Positions 22,506 through 32,845 of a DNA stretch of 64,000 nucleotides are shown piece by piece. Numbering within the stretch: position 1 is the stretch's first letter; each line of letters starts with the position of its first letter. Under the pieces are notes generated by a model. It had not been told where the DNA came from. It did no database searches and saw only the letters and a list, made by a program, of their open reading frames with translations. A program made the position numbers and the translations under genes. Source of the DNA: Pictodentalium vernedei (Eukaryota; Mollusca; Scaphopoda; Dentaliida; Dentaliidae); assembly GCA_031216915.1 (NCBI GenBank), contig CM062297.1, forward strand, positions 369,471,704 to 369,535,703, given 5' to 3'.

Positions 22506-22691
22506 CATCATATCTCATTAAATGTTTCATGGAAGCCATCTCAACAACTTTTCCCTGGTCTCTCCTAAATATTTTAGCTCTTGGAGCTAATTGATAGGAG
22601 AAATCTAATCCCTTCATTTGTACTAGTTTAGGATATCCACTTTTATTGTAGATTTCTTCATAGAAGGGAACATTATATGATGGCCAGTAAC
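22506..22691 (-). CDS. PLBD1-like: Phospholipase B-like protein, exon
   Basis: The exon runs from acceptor cacttccag to donor gtaagtgtg, 186 bp, entering and leaving in phase 1. It encodes [20 protein letters not shown], then [35 protein letters not shown] and LMRYD. These are the most conserved stretches of PLBD1-type proteins (the WPSYNVPF and [12 protein letters not shown] blocks). NKS within the first block is a potential N-glycosylation site, in keeping with a luminal lysosomal enzyme. The split Gly codon joins exactly to the exon at 29416-29556 and the split Asp codon to the exon at 9192-9295. Confidence 0.95.
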
Positions 22692-22852
22692 CTGGAAGTG
22701 AAAAAAGTGTGAATCAGTTATAATGCAGTTAGGAAAGAAACTGAGTGCACTCGCTGTTAATAAGTAGAGTGCTAGAAAAGTTTTGGTTGTCGGAAATTGT
22801 TTTCAATAAATGTTTTGTCACAATTCATACAAGTTTGTTTATTTGTTAGAGA

Positions 22853-23087
22853 TTAACCCTTTCCTTAACATGAAAAGCAGTCAACCCTTGCAAAAAAAAA
22901 AAAAATTCTTGAATAACTAATTTTTTTGTCTCAAAAATATAGGTTTTGACCCCTCATTGGAACGAGCTTGACGAGCTTGTTCCGAGGGGCCATAACTCAT
23001 GTTTTTGAGACAAAAATTGAAAAAATAATGAAGATTTTTTAGAATAGCTCTGGCCGGTTTTGGCCATTACATTGGGTAAAGGGTTAA
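22853..23087. mobile_element. PB-A MITE copy, core type I
   Basis: It starts ttaaccctttccttaacatg and ends attgggtaaagggttaa. The hairpin core is ataggttttgacccctcatt with a loop around agcttgacgagctt. It lies 162 bases from a PLBD-like exon. Confidence 0.8.
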
Positions 23088-23192
23088 GGTCACTTTCAGC
23101 ATATGTGGTTATATCACAACCGAACATAAGTGTAAAGTGAAGATACATCATCCATTTATACCTATGGTAACAGAAGTTGCTGAGGATTTAAG

Positions 23193-23455
23193 TCCAAGCC
23201 TGAAAATAAGCAGACTGTCATCAGCAGAATGAGGACCCCAGAAGGTGAATTTGGTGATGCTACCCTGCTCAGCAGGTTAGCATCACTAAATTTACCCTCT
23301 GTGAACCCCAATTTGAATCAAAGTCTGAAGTCTAAACAACAAGAGGTGTCCAGAGGATAAATTGATACACTGTATGGGATGGCATCAACAAATTCACCCT
23401 CTGGGGACCTCATTCTTCAAATGACAGATTGCTTATTTTCACGCTTGTTTAAATC
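23193..23455. mobile_element. Foldback repeat family F, copy 3
   Basis: The left arm caagcctgaaaataagcaga and the right arm caaatgacagattgcttatt face each other. The middle holds 'ggtgatgctaccctgctcag' and its inverted match 'gttagcatcactaaattt'. Confidence 0.75.
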
Positions 23456-23547
23456 CCAGCAGTGGATCTTTAAACACTTTAAATTCCTTTCAAACATGGC
23501 TGTCAGGGATAGAAAGGTATCCCATGTGTTACCATGTTAAAGCAAAA

Positions 23548-23745
23548 GGTGGGCCATGGCCTGGTGCATACCTCCATCATTGCATACCTCCTCCCCACAA
23601 ACATAATTTTGTAGAAATCCATCTACTCCCTTTCTGATATATGGATCCCGACGATCTAACAGCTAGACAGACAGGTGGACTGATGGATGTAATCCAGTAT
23701 ATCAGCCCCCAATCTCTTCGAGAGTGGGGGTATAAAAATCAGGTG
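23548..23745. mobile_element. Short non-autonomous element, family U fragment
   Basis: It runs from aaggtgggccatggcctggt to a terminal hairpin (cccccaatctcttcgagagt / gggggtat). The same gggggtata terminus closes the tandem element at 62.5-63.0 kb, and a related start lies near 49530. Confidence 0.5.
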
Positions 23746-23828
23746 TCTCAAACTAATCATTGGTGCATTAGAATAAGCTGCACCAACAGTGAAGCATAAA
23801 AATTAAAATTAAAAACATCTGGTCAACG

Positions 23829-24058
23829 TGCCTGGAAATAAGCAGTCATCTGCAGAATGAGGTCCCCATAGGGTGAAATTGTTGAAGCTACCCTTAACAG
23901 CACTAAATTTACCCTCTGTGAACCTCAATCTGAATCACAGTCTCAGGCCTGAATAGATATAGGTACCCAGAGGATAAATAAACCAGGAAAGCATCAGCAA
24001 ATTCACCAACTGGGATCTCATTCTGCAAATGACAGATTGCTTATTGCTGGGCTTGCCA
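23829..24058. mobile_element. Foldback repeat family F, copy 4
   Basis: It runs from cgtgcctggaaataagcagt to acagattgcttattgctggg, with 'ttaccctctgtgaacctcaa' in the middle. Confidence 0.7.
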
Positions 24059-24180
24059 GTCAATGACACTAATTCTGTTAAATTATTAAAAAATTAACTG
24101 ACAGATGCACATTTATAAGTTATACATCTGTGTATGGATGCATATTAAGTGAAATATATGGTAGTTTAGCATTGTGAACA

Positions 24181-24432
24181 GGCCTGGAAATAAGCAATCT
24201 GTCATTTACAGAATGAGATCCCCAAAGTGTGAATTTGCGGATACTATCCCATACAGTGGGCTATAATCCTTCAAGGATACTTTAGGTATCTCTTTCTGTT
24301 TAGGCCTAAGACCTTGATTCAGATGGAGGTCCACAGAGGGATAAGTGAGCACTGCTACCCTGCTGCACAGGGTAGCATCCCCAAATTCCCCCTGTGGGGA
24401 CCTCATTCTGCAGATGACAGTCTGCTTATTTG
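24181..24432. mobile_element. Foldback repeat family F, copy 5
   Basis: It runs from gcctggaaataagcaatctg to cagatgacagtctgcttatt and contains 'tatcccatacagtgggc'. It is one of three F copies within 1.3 kb. Confidence 0.75.
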
Positions 24433-24470
24433 CTTAATTGTGAATGTAACACCATAAATGAATTCACACT

Positions 24471-24731
24471 GCTTAACAGGCTGATTGCAGAAAGACCACA
24501 TTTGGGCTTCATTCTTAAGTGCAGGTACCGCAACATAAAGGCTTCACATTCAGTGGATGTGCTTCAAATAATCTCTGAAGAGACAATATTTCATCTGTAT
24601 GACTTTGCAATGCTAGAATTTATAGGAGAGTGCCTGTGCCTATAGGCACTCTCCAAAAAATTGTAACAAGGCAAAGATGAGAAAGAATTTAGTTAACCAA
24701 AAAATAATTTAGCACTCAACCAGTTAACAGT
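24471..24731. mobile_element. PB-C MITE copy
   Basis: The right end is atttagcactcaaccagttaa. The left end (cttaacaggctgattgcag) is diverged. It includes the hairpin ggagagtgcct / aggcactctcc at about 24627-24650. Confidence 0.55.
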
Positions 24732-25299
24732 TATGTCAAGATTTGATCATTGGAGATTCTCTGGTAAGGCACATTTTAAATGAACTCTTATAAGCCTGCT
24801 GAGTATTTTCAAGATATTTTTCATCAAATCTAGCCATGGCTGCTATGATTTGTTGAAAAATTAATCTAAGTATAACACAAGAAATCATCGGTGAAACCCT
24901 GTGCTGGGCAGGAATATCCGCCAGCAGCATGCAAAGAGTTACGGTAATGGAATATAGGGCAGAAAGAAATCTATGTGGGTCTGACAAGCCATATTACCCC
25001 TGTATTTGTAATGACCAAATCATCCATATCAATTATTTTTGCAACGCACCTGTAGCCACAGTATGACTACTTCTTAACTGGTTGTTTGAAACTCAACAAT
25101 TTTATGTATGATGGGGTCAGATTACGTATGAACAATTATTTGTCAGCAATGGTGTGAGGCATTGTGTAATAATCTCACATTTCTTTTTTTCAATACTGAT
25201 ATTGATGAAATGAGAATATTGTTGATGGGAACACTGTAAACCATCTCTGTTATGTAGATGATATGAGTGTGTTTACCCCTTCTATTAACTCTTTGCGTG

Positions 25300-26095
25300 C
25301 TGCTGACAGATATTCCTGACCTCTAACCCGTCTTATAGAGATTTTTTCAGATTGGTTAAGGCACTATTTCAGGGGGTATAATGCTTCTACCACCTTGCTT
25401 TATTGCAAGGTCATTTGGCAGATGGGACATTTCCCAAAACATTACAAAACCAGATAGATGACATGAAAGCCTTCCTGAAACCTGCTTTACCTATGTAGCA
25501 GTCAAGGTATAAGGCCACTTACCAACCAGCCTGATTGGTCCGAATCTCTTAGTCTTGTGGTAAGTTGGTCAACTTGTGTGCTGGAGATAGTGGGTTTGAG
25601 CCTCGGACCCCACATTTCTCTCTCGATCTGTTACATTTGGGGGCTCGTTCGATCCTCAGCAGTAGGTGGCACCTTGGGTGTTTCGACCACTCAGAGGGAG
25701 AAACCTGGGTGAGATTCACATATGGTGAATCTCAAAAGAAGGGGAAAGCATTGTAGCAGTTGAGGTAAAAAGGCCACTTACCAATCAGTCTGATTGGTCC
25801 GGATCTCTTAGTCTTGTGGTAAGCCGGTCGACTTGTGTGCTGGAGATCATGGGTTCGAGCCTCAGCTCTCACATTTCTCTCTCCTCCTGTTACATCTAAT
25901 TCAGCTGTTTTCTCCAAACTCAGGAGAACACATCTGAATTGGGCACAGGAGATCTTGGCCGGGCTCAATTCCCACTATGAAAGTTGTTTGGAAAATTTCA
26001 AGTTACAGGTTATTCAGGCCAAATCATCAAAAGACCTGGACTTTGATAAGGGGCTCATTCAAGCCTTAAAATGGAATAAAAAAAAATTTTAAAAC
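25300..26095 (+). pseudogene. Gag-like retroelement ORF, copy 1, interrupted
   Basis: Sequence 25320-25494 and 25893-26095 is a close relative of the 28.3-28.7-kb ORF. It encodes the same words (FPKTLQN, KLRRTHLNWAQEI, SSKDLDFDKG) with stops and frame changes. A tRNA-type SINE pair (25495-25892) splits it between the codons for PALP and the following VFSKL. Function is unknown. Confidence 0.6.
25495..25892 (+). repeat. Second tRNA-derived SINE family (B), two head copies
   Basis: Two copies of a tRNA-like head lie at 25495-25640 and 25752-25892. Each has a box A-like 'tagtcttgtggtaagyygg' and a box B-like gggttcgagcctc (gggtttgagcctc in the first). Between them is the body 'ggtggcaccttgggtgtttc'. 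The insertion point is exact, because the uninterrupted homologue at 28.5 kb shows the empty gag-like sequence. Confidence 0.7.
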
Positions 26096-27101
26096 CAAGT
26101 TGTCTGATAAGACAATCAAGGCCTCTCAGTCTTATATTTGGGCTCAAAACCCCAAGGAGTGGTACAAGCTGTAGCTCTCACGTTGCTACCTGTGCAAGCC
26201 CATTGTCTCAGCACACTGGAAAGCATGACCAACCTCTTTCTTCGCCTTCTTTTTCTGCCGCTTCTTTCACCCCAGGTAAACAGCCCAACTTGCAATTGTC
26301 TCAGCCACATGTTTGGCTTTAGACAATTCCAAGTAGGATACCATGACTGGGGAACTGTTTCTTCTCCTAGCTCTTCTCCTGTCACTACTACTACTAGTTC
26401 AACCAGATACTTCGTACCTGGACAAACTTAAATTGCCGGAACTGAACCACAAGTCAGTATTGTGGAGCCACTATTTTTAGACAAACTTCTTCCAGTTTTG
26501 GCATCCTGGCAGCCATAAAAAAAATACTCAGCACCTTCCCAATATTCAAAAGAAAATTCTTTTGTTTGGTAGTTCAAATATAGCACGTATTGATCAAAAC
26601 ACCCATCCCAATAGGGAAGTAGAAAGTTTTCCAGGTGCCAATTTTAAGCATTTTCAGCAAAGAGTTGAAAATTATACGGCAATTCTACACCTCAAAAAAT
26701 TATCCTGAATGTTGGCATAAATTCAGGGGGAGAAACTCTGGGTGATGCTTCCATGCAGCTATCACTGATGGTGAGCAAAATCTGGAAAAAATTCCAGGCT
26801 CCAAAAAATTTTTGCAGACATAAATTTTTTCAAAAAATCTCTAGTTTGCAGAAAAGGAGATGCTCAACTGCATCATTAAGACATTTTGGAATATGCGAAA
26901 CATAAAAGTAATTCCAAAATTACGGAAAAAAGAATTTAACGTGGTTTGTGATATGATCCAATGTTGGACACCTGAAACTTCCAACAAAATGTTCAAGTTA
27001 TTTTGGCCACACTCACTGGGAGAATTTTCTCTGAACAGAGCCTCTAAATTTAACTGGCAAAAATTCCGTTTCCAAATTTTGTCGCTTTTATTTTTGGCTG
27101 G
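26096..27101 (+). pseudogene. Retroelement-like relic with SGNH/GDSL-hydrolase-like part
   Basis: This continues the gag-like frame. Around 26140-26400 lies a Ser/Thr/Pro-rich linker. At 26553-26810, across one frameshift, a domain-like stretch reads KILLFGSSNIARID, then VESFPGANFKHFQQRVENY, then KIILNVGIN. This order is typical of SGNH (GDSL-type) hydrolases: block I (here G-S-S instead of G-D-S) and the Gly/Asn block. Such esterase domains occur in ORF1 of some retroelements. Beyond 26810 the frame is full of stops. The whole is a decayed gene with no chance of activity. Confidence 0.5.
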
Positions 27102-27800
27102 ACTTTGATAAGGGGCTCATTCAAGCCTTAAAATGGGATAAAAAAAAATGTTTAAACTAAGTTGTCTGATAAGACTATCAAGGCCTCTCAGTCTTATATT
27201 TGGGCTCAAAAACCCAGGTAGTGGTACAAGTTGTAGCTCTCAAGTTGCTACTTGTGCAACCCCATTGCCTCAGCACACTGGAAAGCATGTCCAATCTCTT
27301 TCTTTGCCTTCTTTTTCTGCCACTTCTTTCACTCCAGATAAATGGTCCAACTTGCAATTGTCTCCAGCCACATGTTTGGCTTTGGACAATTCAGTAGGAT
27401 ACCACGACTAGGGAACTGTTTCTTCTCCTAGCTCTCCTATTGTCACTACTGTCACATCAGTAGTTCAACCAGATACTTCGTACATGCACAAACTTAAATC
27501 GCTGGTACTGAACCACAAGTCAGTATCCTGAATGTTGGCATAAATTCAAGGGGAGAAACTCTGGGTGATGCTCAACCGCATCAATAAGACACTTTGGAAT
27601 ATGCGAAAGATAAAAGTAATTCCAAAATGACCCTAAAAAGAATTTAACATGGTTTATTATATGATCCATTGGACACCTAAAACTGCCAACAAAATGTACA
27701 AATTATTTCGGCCACACTCACTGAGAGAATTTCTCTGAACAGAGCCTCTAAATTTAACTGCTAAGAATTCTGTCTTCAAATTTCTTCTCTTTTATTTTTG
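27102..27800 (+). pseudogene. Tandem second copy of the relic, SGNH part deleted
   Basis: It repeats 26035-27101 starting at ggactttgataaggggctca and ending again in cttttatttttggct. The stretch corresponding to roughly 26480-26700 is deleted, joining cacaagtcagtat directly to cctgaatgttggcataaatt. This is a local tandem duplication of about 1.07 kb followed by internal loss. Confidence 0.65.
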
Positions 27801-28284
27801 GCTATCGGCACATTTCCCATATTGAAACCCATATGGGTTCAGTAACAGCAGGTGAATTACATCATAAATCAAAGTAGAAGACAAACTTTCCTTTGACTTC
27901 GGATTATAAAACAGATTACCTCACACTGTGGTTAATAGATGTTTTATCCTGGTGGACTCTGGCTTTTTGACAGAAAACAGATGCGAAACAAGGACCTCTG
28001 AAGAACACCCTTTAGCTGAGATTAATTATTTAATATCAAATTTGACAGTCACCTCCATGTAGACAAAATGACATGCCCACCCACATCGTTACATAGGGGG
28101 CTTATTCTTTCACCACAAATCCATTGTTCTCTAGGGCTTTTGAAAAAGCAAAATAACGTGAAACTGGTTAAGCCAGACTGATTCTTGTTTATAGGATGGA
28201 TTGAAGATCAGTCAAGCAGACAAATGTAGCTTCAATTACTTCTTAATTTTTGTTACACCATTATTGTTTTATTTCTTTGTTTTT
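27801..28284. other. Decayed sequence, probably the same relic element
   Basis: Interrupted open stretches occur (for example around 27930-28060), but no domain is recognised. Confidence 0.35.
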
Positions 28285-28285
28285 T

Positions 28286-28735
28286 AGGAGGAGGGCACTA
28301 ATGGTTTGTAGAAAGAATAAAAAGGAAAAACAATTCACACAACATTGCTATACTGCCCAAAGAAATGGGACCTCTGACCCATCTTATGGAGATTTCTCAA
28401 GATTGGTTAAAGCCCTATTTTGGGAGGTACAATGCTTTCACCACCTTGGTTTATTACAAGATTATTTGACAGATAGGACATTTCCCAAAACATTACAAAA
28501 CTGGACAAATGACATGACTGCCTTCCTGAAACCTGCTTTACCTGATTCAGTTGTTTTCTCCAAACTCAGGAGAGCACATCTGAATTGGGCACAGGAGATC
28601 TTGACCGGGCTCGTTTCCCTCTACGAAAGTGGTTTGGAAAATTTGAAGTTACTGGTTATTTTGGCCAAATCATCAAAAGACCTGGATTTTGATAAGTCGG
28701 TCATTCAAACCTTAAAATGGGGTAAAAATTATTAG
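28286..28735 (+). CDS. Gag-like retroelement ORF, copy 3 (best preserved)
   Basis: About 150 codons are open after the last upstream splice-like 'ttttttag'. The product begins with a basic segment (RRALMVCRKNKKEKQF). It continues DPSYGDFSRLVKALF, DRTFPKTLQNWTNDM, LKPALPDSVVFSKLRRAH, LNWAQEILTGL and SSKDLDFDKS. It is likely all-helical. The paralogous relics at 25.3-26.1 kb continue into an SGNH-like part; this copy stops at a TAG before it. I do not know the family; ORF1 of a YR- or LINE-type retroelement is a guess. Confidence 0.45.
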   Translation, partial: RRRALMVCRKNKKEKQFTQHCYTAQRNGTSDPSYGDFSRLVKALFWEVQCFHHLGLLQDYLTDRTFPKTLQNWTNDMTAFLKPALPDSVVFSKLRRAHLNWAQEILTGLVSLYESGLENLKLLVILAKSSKDLDFDKSVIQTLKWGKNY

Positions 28736-28747
28736 AAATCTCTTAGT

Positions 28748-28908
28748 ATTAACTGGTTGAGTGCTAGAAACCACTATCATGACTCTATTAGAAAGTGCCG
28801 GAAGCCACTTTAGTGGCTTCAGACTGGATGTATTAGCTTGATGTTTGCTGAGGAGGAGTAGAATTTCTTTATCACCTCTGAAAAATAATTTAGCAGTCAA
28901 CCAGTTAA
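28748..28908. mobile_element. PB-C MITE copy with clean ends
   Basis: It starts ttaactggttgagtgctag and ends tagcagtcaaccagttaa, flanked by TTAA on both sides. An internal hairpin, gaagccacttta / gtggcttc, lies near its centre. Confidence 0.75.
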
Positions 28909-29034
28909 AATAAGTCAAGTTTAAGGATATTTAATCAAATTTTCCTTTATAAGTTGAATAGACATTTAAACCAATGATTTCTTGTGTCCAATTTTCATGA
29001 CTTTTTCATCAAATCTAGTCAAAGCTGCTTCACA

Positions 29035-29233
29035 TATGAAAATGCAGCAGTTGAAAAAAAAATTTTTCAGAACATTTCAACAAAACCATATCATGTGGCT
29101 CCCTCATTGGAACAAGCTCATTTCAATGAGGGGGTCAAATAAGATAGTTTTCTTGAAATGTTTTGAAAAATATGAAAAAAATAATATTTAAAATTATAAA
29201 TTTTGCTATCGTGCGTGTTGAGTAAAGGGTTAA
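29035..29233. mobile_element. PB-A MITE copy, core type II, left end lost
   Basis: The core aaaccatatcatgtggctcc, a shortened loop and the right end ttgagtaaagggttaa are present. The left terminus is not recognisable. Confidence 0.7.
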
Positions 29234-29358
29234 GAGGAGACACTTTGTAGGATTTTGTTGAGAACATCTCAATGATTCGAAAAGTCTCCATCAGTGCAAC
29301 TCAAATCAAATCATAGGGATTGTGTCGAATCAAATTGAATTTCAAAGCATTGCAGTCC

Positions 29359-29398
29359 TCCCCCCCCCCCCCCCCCCCCCTCCCCCCCTTTACAAATT
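29359..29398. repeat. Poly-C tract
   Basis: About 36 C with two T interruptions lie 18 bases downstream of a PLBD-like exon (on its intron side). Confidence 0.85.
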
Positions 29399-29415
29399 AA
29401 AATTAGACATAATAC

Positions 29416-29556
29416 CTGTTCGGAGAATTGCAGTTTGATCTCCAGCCTTCACTAATGTGGGTATTTGCTCAACTACCCATAATGCATCATCATGTATGGT
29501 TTTCTTCAACTCAATTTTTTTCAAATCTACCACAACATATTGACAATTATATGTTC
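29416..29556 (-). CDS. PLBD1-like: Phospholipase B-like protein, exon
   Basis: 141 bp from acceptor ttctttcag to donor gtattatgt, phase 1 to phase 1. The peptide TYNCQYVVVDLKKIEL, then DDALWVVEQIPTLV and GDQTAILRT matches the 'SGTYNNQY...DLK...EQIPT' block of PLBD1-type proteins. The split Gly codon completes NSG from the exon at 42243-42443, and the final G completes the Gly of GYWPSYN in the exon at 22506-22691. A 12.7-kb intron containing the LTR retrotransposon separates it from the previous exon. Confidence 0.95.
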
Positions 29557-30342
29557 CTGAAAGAAAATAATTAAACCTATACTTTATGGAGAGCTAACTA
29601 TAATTAAAACTGTTCCAGAGTAGACTTTCCCGGCACCCAGATAAAAAAAAAATAAATTTACTGCCTGTGAAAATCTATAGAAAGACAAGCAAAGTTTCAA
29701 CCATCAGACCTTTAGACTGAATATGAAGGTCCATTGGCTAAAACTTTGCTGGTCGCTTTGTAATAATAAAACCTGACAGCTACTGTATGGGTCAAAATTC
29801 CACCCCCTAAGTCTTTAGTGGTAATCCACCCTCCACGTACCATATATCTCACAAATATCTGTCAGTTCCATTGAAAATGTGGCACATTGTTTCATGATCA
29901 ACATGTAGTAAAGATTTGACCCTCGGGATATTGATGTTGAAATAACAAGCTGTACATTTTTCCTATAATGCAACTTTGAATTTATGGTAATTAATTCAAA
30001 CTTGTTTGACAGAGCTCATTGAGTGTTTAAATTCCTAGTTTTATTGTAGGGCAAAATGCACAACTTGAAAATTTGGTATTTAGAAAACATCATGCAAACG
30101 GTTAAACAGGGTTTGAACCTGTCTGAGAGAAAAAAATCTCAGACTCTTTTTGAGCAGTTTCAAGCATTTCCAGGATCCTTAATTACCTAAAATAATTTTG
30201 GTCATCTCTGATTTTTGTATATATACCATTTACCAATTAACTCTTATACATTTCTTCACAACAATAATTCATGAATTTGCCACGATCAGAGAGTTTCCAA
30301 AGAATCAGGTCAAATGCAGGTATCAGTGGAGAACAAACATAC
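29557..30342. other. Intron sequence, no gene seen
   Basis: No repeat or coding signal is recognised apart from AT-rich stretches. Confidence 0.45.
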
Positions 30343-30351
30343 TTTAACCCT

Positions 30352-30718
30352 TATTGTTTTGTTTCATTGTGGTTTAATGACACTTTCAACAGCCAGGGTT
30401 ATCTCGTGTCAGACTGTTTTATGGGGGGGGGGGGGAGGAATCCTGATTACCCAGGAGAACCACTGAGCAGTGGTAAGTATCTGTCAGACTCCCCAAAGTA
30501 TTAACTCATCACAAGCAGGGTTGCCATTGGTTGAAGATAAGTACACTACTGATGTGCAGCACACCTTAGTACACAGAACCCCTGTGCACCCATATGGGTA
30601 AGCAGGATTAAGTACCTTGCCCAAGAACACAACACCGCTACTCCTGGTGGGGATCGAACCATGGACCTTTCAGTTTAAAGTTCAATACCATAACCACTGA
30701 GCCACCAGTGCTCTCTAA
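30352..30718 (-). repeat. tRNA-derived SINE (family S) with target duplication
   Basis: The head at the right end has box A-like gtggctcagtggttatgg and box B-like ggttcgatcccc on the minus strand. The body holds 'gttcttgggcaaggtactta'. The 9-bp flank tttaaccct occurs at 30343-30351 and 30719-30727. A G14 run interrupts the tail half. Confidence 0.8.
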
Positions 30719-30918
30719 TTTAACCCTCAAGTCCCCATACAGCCACAAACAGCCCCTTTTATATTGCTCTGAAAACGTCCCAAGACCAAGTATATTCTTC
30801 CTCGATAACTCTACTGGTAGGATGCATTTATCTTTACAGTGTTTTACATCATTGCTGGCTGTCTGTATGGGCATCCAACAATAATGTAGAAACACAGTTA
30901 AATCACCTTGTGTATACA

Positions 30919-31658
30919 CAGGGACATGGCTAGAGGTTTCTGACTGGGGTGGGGGGGGGGAGGGGGGTATAGGGTAGAGAATTTCCAACTTGGAAATTCT
31001 CTACCCTATACCCCCCTCCCAGTCCCTCACCATTGTCCCTCACCATTGTTGGAAATTCACCACTGAGAAACATTTTGAAAATTAAGCAATGAAAGGGGGC
31101 ATAAAATTGATTCTAGTAACTGAAATGCCAACACATTTATGATAGAAATAGGTTATTATTATTTGGTATTCTTCTGGGAACTGAATATGTGCTAAACAAA
31201 TGCTCGAGCTTAGAACTTTGAACAGTTCACACTGTCCTAACATTAAATGAGATCTTATGCAGGAATGATCAATTTTCGATGTTTCATCATTTTGTAACTG
31301 TGAAGATGGATTTAACTCAGGATAACGATTTTACATGGTGTGATTTTCTTGATGTGCATTTCAAGGCTTTTTTTTATTATGATAATAACGTACTATAGAA
31401 ATCTCGTACTGATTGACATCATGCATACTTATGAAGCTTGATATTGTGTACACTATAGTTGTAAATAGTAACAGTTGGAATTTTGGGAAGTAAAGGAGAC
31501 ATCAGCAACACCAAAGAAGCTCTAAAATCCAGATAGATGGAACTGGCAACTACTCATGACTTGTCATCCGAATTTCCAACTATAGGACATTTTTATTTTT
31601 GCCAGGATTGGGGGGCAGCACTGCCCCCCCCCCCCCCCCACCTGTCACCGTGCCCCTG
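30919..31658. mobile_element. hAT-type MITE with perfect 8-bp target duplication
   Basis: The ends cagggacatggctagagg and cctgtcaccgtgcccctg are ~18-bp inverted repeats. The flanks tgtataca at 30911-30918 and 31659-31666 are identical. A CAGGG start and an 8-bp duplication are hAT hallmarks. The 740-bp interior is non-coding and contains a long palindrome and G/C runs. Confidence 0.85.
30958..31020. repeat. 63-bp perfect palindrome, 1-base centre
   Basis: Arms 30958-30988 and 30990-31020 are exact reverse complements around the single C at 30989 (inner part gagaatttccaa / ttggaaattctc). Confidence 0.9.
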
Positions 31659-31666
31659 TGTATACA

Positions 31667-32040
31667 ATAGTTATTAACATAAAATTAATCTGAGGACATA
31701 AGGGTTAAAACAAAAACACATAAATACAAGACAATAAGTACACAATTTCCACACAATGTGCCAAGCAATCGTCTAAATAGATAATTCCTGGAATTTCCAA
31801 AACTTGTTCAGAGAAAGTCCAATTTTCATGGCCATTCAAGGACCAGGAATGTTAAATTAAAAATAGCCATCAGAGGAATGGTCCATCCCCCCGACCCGTT
31901 CAATGACCACAAAGGAAATGGTGAGATTGGTGCATAATTATTTATGCAATGGTGAGGTATATTCTTTAAAGTTTCAATACATCATCTTCATCTTGTCAGT
32001 ATGCATCATCCTATTAAGTTTCATAACAACTGAGCTTGAA
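31667..32040. other. Intron sequence, no gene seen
   Basis: Nothing recognised between the hAT MITE and the next PB-A copy. Confidence 0.45.
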
Positions 32041-32283
32041 TTAACCCTTTACCCAATGTAACATCCAAAACCGGCCAGTGCTATTCAAAAAAATTGCCAA
32101 TTAATTTTCATTATTTTCTGTCTCAAAAACATAGTTTATGACCCCTCGTTGGAACGAGCTCATCAAGCTCTTTCCACTGAAGGGTCATAACCTATGTTTG
32201 TGAGACAAAAAATGAAAAAAAATAGTTATTCAAGAATTTTTTGGGCAAGTGTCGTCTGCTTTTCATGTTAGGTAAAGGGTTAA
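32041..32283. mobile_element. PB-A MITE copy, core type I, reverse orientation
   Basis: It starts ttaaccctttacccaatg and ends gttaggtaaagggttaa. The ends beyond the TIR differ (ccaaaaccggccagtgc versus gcagacgacacttg in the complement), so orientation can be read. It is opposite to the copy at 5304. Confidence 0.85.
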
Positions 32284-32337
32284 GAGAGTTTTGGAGATGA
32301 GGGTGATTTGGGTTTTTTATCAACAGATGGAGTTTTT

Positions 32338-32774
32338 TTACAAACTAAGATGGCTGGCTAATTTGCATAATTTAAGAACAAATGAACAACTGCATATTAT
32401 TTAATGCATATTGTGCTTTTTGTTTTCTAGACCAAAAATAATCAAACTCTGAATAGCCATTTGGAAGTTCTTGTTTAAAAAGTGCAATTGCTATTTTTAG
32501 AACAAAATGGCCAACAGTGGCTATTCTTGATGACTGTCAAACTCCTAAATGTAATATCCTCTTCCTCTCGTCTAATAAACACCACTGAATTCAGTTTCAT
32601 ATTGAAGGGGGGGGGTGTCTCTGGATGGACCGTTTTACAAATTAAGATGGCTGGCTAACTTGCATAATTTCTGCATGAGAAAAAAAAACAAAATATACTG
32701 CGTTATGTATATTGTGCTAGTTGTTTCATATACTAAATAATCAAATCCTAATCACCATTTGGAAGTTCTTGCTT
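32338..32774. repeat. R-like tandem repeat, left part
   Basis: Two units contain 'aagatggctggctaatttgc', 'atttggaagttcttg' and 'agaacaaaatggcc', related to repeat R. The second unit is cut at gttcttgcttaa by a MITE that carries the LTR retrotransposon. It resumes at 40010 (aagtgaaattgctatttt) and runs to about 40200. Confidence 0.7.
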
Positions 32775-32840
32775 AACCCTTAAAGACCTATTTCCGACTT
32801 TTACGAACATCAAAACAGGTGCCCTTAACATGCATTCATG

Positions 32841-32845
32841 AGTAG
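32841..32845. repeat. 5-bp target site duplication of the LTR element (left)
   Basis: agtag here equals agtag at 39884-39888, directly outside the other LTR. Confidence 0.9.
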
